Positions 62,059-64,000 of a stretch of DNA of 64,000 nucleotides are shown here, piece after piece. Each line of letters starts with the position of its first letter. The first letter of the stretch is position 1. This stretch comes from Ruminococcus sp. Its GTDB lineage: Bacteria; Bacillota; Clostridia; Oscillospirales; Ruminococcaceae. Made by a program: the position numbers and the translations under genes. The notes beneath the pieces were generated by a model that was not told where the DNA came from, did not search any database, and saw only the letters and a list, made by a program, of their open reading frames with translations. Location of the stretch: assembly GCA_021199305.1 (NCBI GenBank), contig JAJQIH010000011.1, positions 1 to 64,000 of the forward strand, in the 5' to 3' direction.

Positions 62059-62418
62059 CTACCAAAGCTTTAAATCAAAGGCGTTAAATATAAACACAAG
62101 CAGAACTATTATAAAAATCGCCGCAAATACTAAAGCTATTGTAATAGCTGCGAGCTTTGAGTCGCTCGTTTTCTTTTTCTTTGAGCTTTTTTTCTTTTTG
62201 TTTTTGACCGGAGCTTTTGACGTCGAAGCTGATGTGCTTTGCGACTTTGCCAGCGGCTGCCAGCTTTCGTTCTTCTGAACTCTCGCTAAAACTATCGGCT
62301 CGGATTTTTTAGTCGACTTTGCCGTTGTAGTTTTTCTTTTAGCGGCTGTGCTTTTTGAGGCAGTGCTTTTTGTTTTGGAAGATCTGGTGGAGCTTGTTTT
62401 CTTTTTTGTCTGCGCCAA
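62059..62418 (-). CDS. Lys/Ser/Thr-rich small tail-anchored membrane protein
   Basis: A 119-residue protein starting at TTG (GAGGGTG upstream). The first 85 residues are low-complexity and very basic (KKKTSSTRSSKTKS..., KKKKSSKKKKTSD). A single C-terminal membrane helix follows (about 89-113, LAAITIALVFAAIFIIVLLVFIF), ending in DLKLW. Unrecognised. A basic cytosolic tail suggests binding to nucleic acid, acidic lipid or FtsZ-like partners, which is speculation. It lies upstream of spoIIGA, separated by a terminator. Confidence 0.7.
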   Translation of the reverse strand: MAQTKKKTSSTRSSKTKSTASKSTAAKRKTTTAKSTKKSEPIVLARVQKNESWQPLAKSQSTSASTSKAPVKNKKKKSSKKKKTSDSKLAAITIALVFAAIFIIVLLVFIFNAFDLKLW

Positions 62419-62515
62419 TTATTTCACCCTCTTTAGTTGTGATTTTGCATTTACTCTTTTCATATTCTATTTTACTAAATCTGATTATATGTGTCAAGAA
62501 AAAAGAGCGCAAGTC

Positions 62516-62544
62516 TTGAAAATAAAACGAAACTATGGTACAAT
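62516..62544 (+). promoter_or_regulatory. Promoter of purC
   Basis: TTGAAA (62516-62521), 17-bp spacer, TACAAT (62539-62544), about 65 bp before the start. No purine riboswitch is apparent in the short leader. Confidence 0.7.
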
Positions 62545-62616
62545 TTATTAAAGGCTTGCAAAGAATGCATATTCTTGTCAAGCGACAGTATCAGATTTTG
62601 GAAAGGATTGTTTTTA

Positions 62617-63462
62617 ATGAAAAAAATTATCAGCGGAAAAGTAAGAGAGGTTTACGACCTCGAAAATGGTCAGCTTGTTATTGTCACAACAGACAGAATT
62701 TCAGCCTTCGACGTTATTCTTCCGACAGAAATTCCTGACAAGGGAATCGTTTTAAATCAGATGTCGCTGTTCTGGTTTGACTATGTCAAGGACATAATTC
62801 CTAACCACATCATCTCAAGCGACTTAAAGGATATGCCTGAGGAGTTTCAGAAGCCTGAATACAAGGGCAGAACTATTCTTGTCAAAAAGCTTAAAATGAT
62901 GAACTACGAGTTTATAGTTCGTGGTTATATGTTTGGAAGTATGTGGTCGGCTTACCAAAAGGGTGAGGAGTTCTGCGGCACTAAGTTTGACAAGGAGTAC
63001 CAGCTTGCCGAGAAGCTTGACGAGCCAATGTTTACACCATCTACAAAGGCAAGCGAAGGACACGACATCTATGTAAGCTTTGAGCAGATGGCGAGCGATA
63101 TAGGTTTTGAGCTTGCTGAAAAGATCAAGGATATTTCAATCAGCCTTTACAACAAGTGCTTTGAATACGCTAAGGAGCATGGAATTATTTTAGTTGACAC
63201 AAAGTTTGAGTTCGGTATGGACGAAAACGGAACGCTTACTATTGCCGACGAAATATTTACGCCTGACTCATCGAGATTCTGGGACGCAGACGAATACAAG
63301 ATTGGCACAAGTCCAAAGAGCTTCGACAAGCAGTTTGTCAGAGATTGGCTTAAAGAAATGGGAATTGACGGCAAGGAAGGCATTCAGCCGCTTCCGCAGG
63401 ATGTTGTTGACAACACAAGCAAAATCTACTGGGAAGGTCTTCACAGATTAAAGGGAGAATAA
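62617..63462 (+). CDS. purC: Phosphoribosylaminoimidazole-succinocarboxamide synthase
   Basis: A 281-residue SAICAR synthase of the longer type: SGKVREVYDLENGQLVIVTTDRISAFDV (nucleotide-binding start), VRGYMFGSMWSAYQ, TPSTKASEGHD and LVDTKFEFG. It joins CAIR and aspartate with ATP in purine synthesis. The ATG at 62617 is preceded by GGAAAGGA; the open upstream frame to 62491 overlaps the promoter. A stand-alone gene here, with no other pur genes nearby. Confidence 0.95.
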   Translation: MKKIISGKVREVYDLENGQLVIVTTDRISAFDVILPTEIPDKGIVLNQMSLFWFDYVKDIIPNHIISSDLKDMPEEFQKPEYKGRTILVKKLKMMNYEFIVRGYMFGSMWSAYQKGEEFCGTKFDKEYQLAEKLDEPMFTPSTKASEGHDIYVSFEQMASDIGFELAEKIKDISISLYNKCFEYAKEHGIILVDTKFEFGMDENGTLTIADEIFTPDSSRFWDADEYKIGTSPKSFDKQFVRDWLKEMGIDGKEGIQPLPQDVVDNTSKIYWEGLHRLKGE

Positions 63463-63510
63463 ACCCCGTAAAAAATTTCCCGAAAATGGTAAAAATAACG
63501 AAAAAAGCAC

Positions 63511-63539
63511 TTGCAATTATTGAAAAAGTGTGTTATACT
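63511..63539 (+). promoter_or_regulatory. Promoter of rplS
   Basis: TTGCAA (63511-63516), 17-bp spacer, TATACT (63534-63539). Confidence 0.75.
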
Positions 63540-63552
63540 ATTTAGGCATTTG

Positions 63553-63660
63553 AAAATCCGTCGTTCCTTTCGACGGGAGTTAGTGCATATCATTCGATAT
63601 ACATTAAAGCGGATAGTCCTCTGACACTTGAAATTTAAGTGTGTATGAATGTCTGAAAAA
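63553..63660 (+). ncRNA. Probable ribosomal L19 leader
   Basis: The rplS leader holds two hairpins: CCGTCG/CGACGG (63560-63576) and GACACTT/AAGTGT (about 63622-63642). It lies where the Firmicute L19 leader occurs. The assignment is from position and structure only. Confidence 0.45.
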
Positions 63661-63678
63661 ACACAGGAGGTATTTAAA

Positions 63679-64000
63679 GTGGATGCTTTAAAGCTTATTT
63701 CAAATTCAAGCCTGAAGGCTGAAGTTCCTGAGCTTAACATCGGTGACACCGTTAAGGTTCACGTTAAGATCAAGGAAGGCGACAAGTCAAGAATTCAGGT
63801 GTTCGAGGGAACAATCATCGCTAAGAAGCACGGCGGAATCAACGAAACCTTCACAGTAAGAAGAGTTGCTCACGGCTGTGGAATCGAAAGAGTTTTCCCT
63901 GTTCATTCACCTGTTGTTGACAAGGTTGAAATTGTTAGAAGAGGTCGTGTAAGAAGAGCTAAGCTATACTACTTGAGAGACAGAGTTGGTAAGGCTGCTA
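63679..64000 (+). CDS. rplS: 50S ribosomal protein L19 (3' truncated by window end)
   Basis: The frame opens with GTG at 63679 (AGGAGG 8 bp upstream) and runs off the window after 107 codons. Seen: [19 protein letters not shown], the [15 protein letters not shown] motif, [39 protein letters not shown]. These are the standard L19 blocks. Only the last few residues are missing. Confidence 0.96.
   Translation, partial: MDALKLISNSSLKAEVPELNIGDTVKVHVKIKEGDKSRIQVFEGTIIAKKHGGINETFTVRRVAHGCGIERVFPVHSPVVDKVEIVRRGRVRRAKLYYLRDRVGKAA

Overview
The window looks like chromosomal DNA of an endospore-forming, low-GC anaerobic Firmicute of the Ruminococcus/Oscillospiraceae type. The evidence is a dockerin-bearing cell-surface protein at the left edge, sporulation genes (sipL-spoIVA and spoIIGA-sigE), 2-oxoacid:ferredoxin oxidoreductase chemistry, and Shine-Dalgarno-rich genes behind TTGACA/TATAAT promoters. 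No tRNA, rRNA or CRISPR array was recognised.

Layout. (1) 1-1.3 kb: 3' end of a GLUG-repeat/dockerin protein. (2) 1.3-15.6 kb: a sulfur/carboxylate block on the minus strand. One nine-gene operon encodes an SsuABC-like importer, a four-subunit ferredoxin-dependent 2-oxoacid oxidoreductase, a PaaK-like acyl-CoA ligase and a methionine-aminotransferase-like enzyme. A LysR plus Cys/Met-lyase pair follows. Then comes a methyltransferase, cystathionine lyase and cysteine synthase operon that resembles reverse transsulfuration. That last operon is preceded by a 46-codon leader peptide with a run of five Cys codons and a terminator/antiterminator pair, which is a textbook-shaped cysteine attenuator. 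(3) 15.7-18.1 kb: a zinc-ribbon membrane protein and an IS200/IS605 element whose tnpB is frameshifted. (4) 18.1-28.1 kb: parC/parE-type topoisomerase genes, sipL-spoIVA behind a sigma-E-like promoter, an orphan prepilin, a PII-like protein and prmA. (5) 28.4-33.4 kb: a MacAB-like efflux operon in which both the membrane-fusion protein and a following cyclophilin carry an N-terminal sigma-factor-like domain in front of one membrane segment. (6) 33.5-48.2 kb: an accessory/defence island with a Phd/PIN toxin-antitoxin, SIMPL and WapI-like proteins, a helicase plus Eco57I-type methylase restriction system, EVE-McrB/McrC flanked by about 60-bp direct repeats, an XRE regulator and a Nudix hydrolase. 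(7) 48.4-55.7 kb: a six-PepSY exported protein, a two-component system, a Cd/Zn-type P-type ATPase with its ArsR repressor, and a TtcA-like enzyme. (8) 55.9-64 kb: rplM-rpsI, a Fic protein lacking the catalytic His, a PstS-like lipoprotein with its halves in swapped order next to a Na/Pi cotransporter, sigE and spoIIGA, purC, and the start of rplS.

How the parts may work together. The most coherent unexplained system is the 14-kb sulfur block. An imported carboxylate could be activated to its CoA ester, reductively carboxylated to a 2-oxoacid and transaminated. If the substrate were 3-methylthiopropionate, the product would be methionine. The neighbouring genes could then feed methionine sulfur to homocysteine, cystathionine and cysteine under cysteine-codon attenuation. 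The enzyme families and gene order are read from the sequence; the substrate and the direction of flux are inference. The block is bracketed by near-identical terminator sequences.
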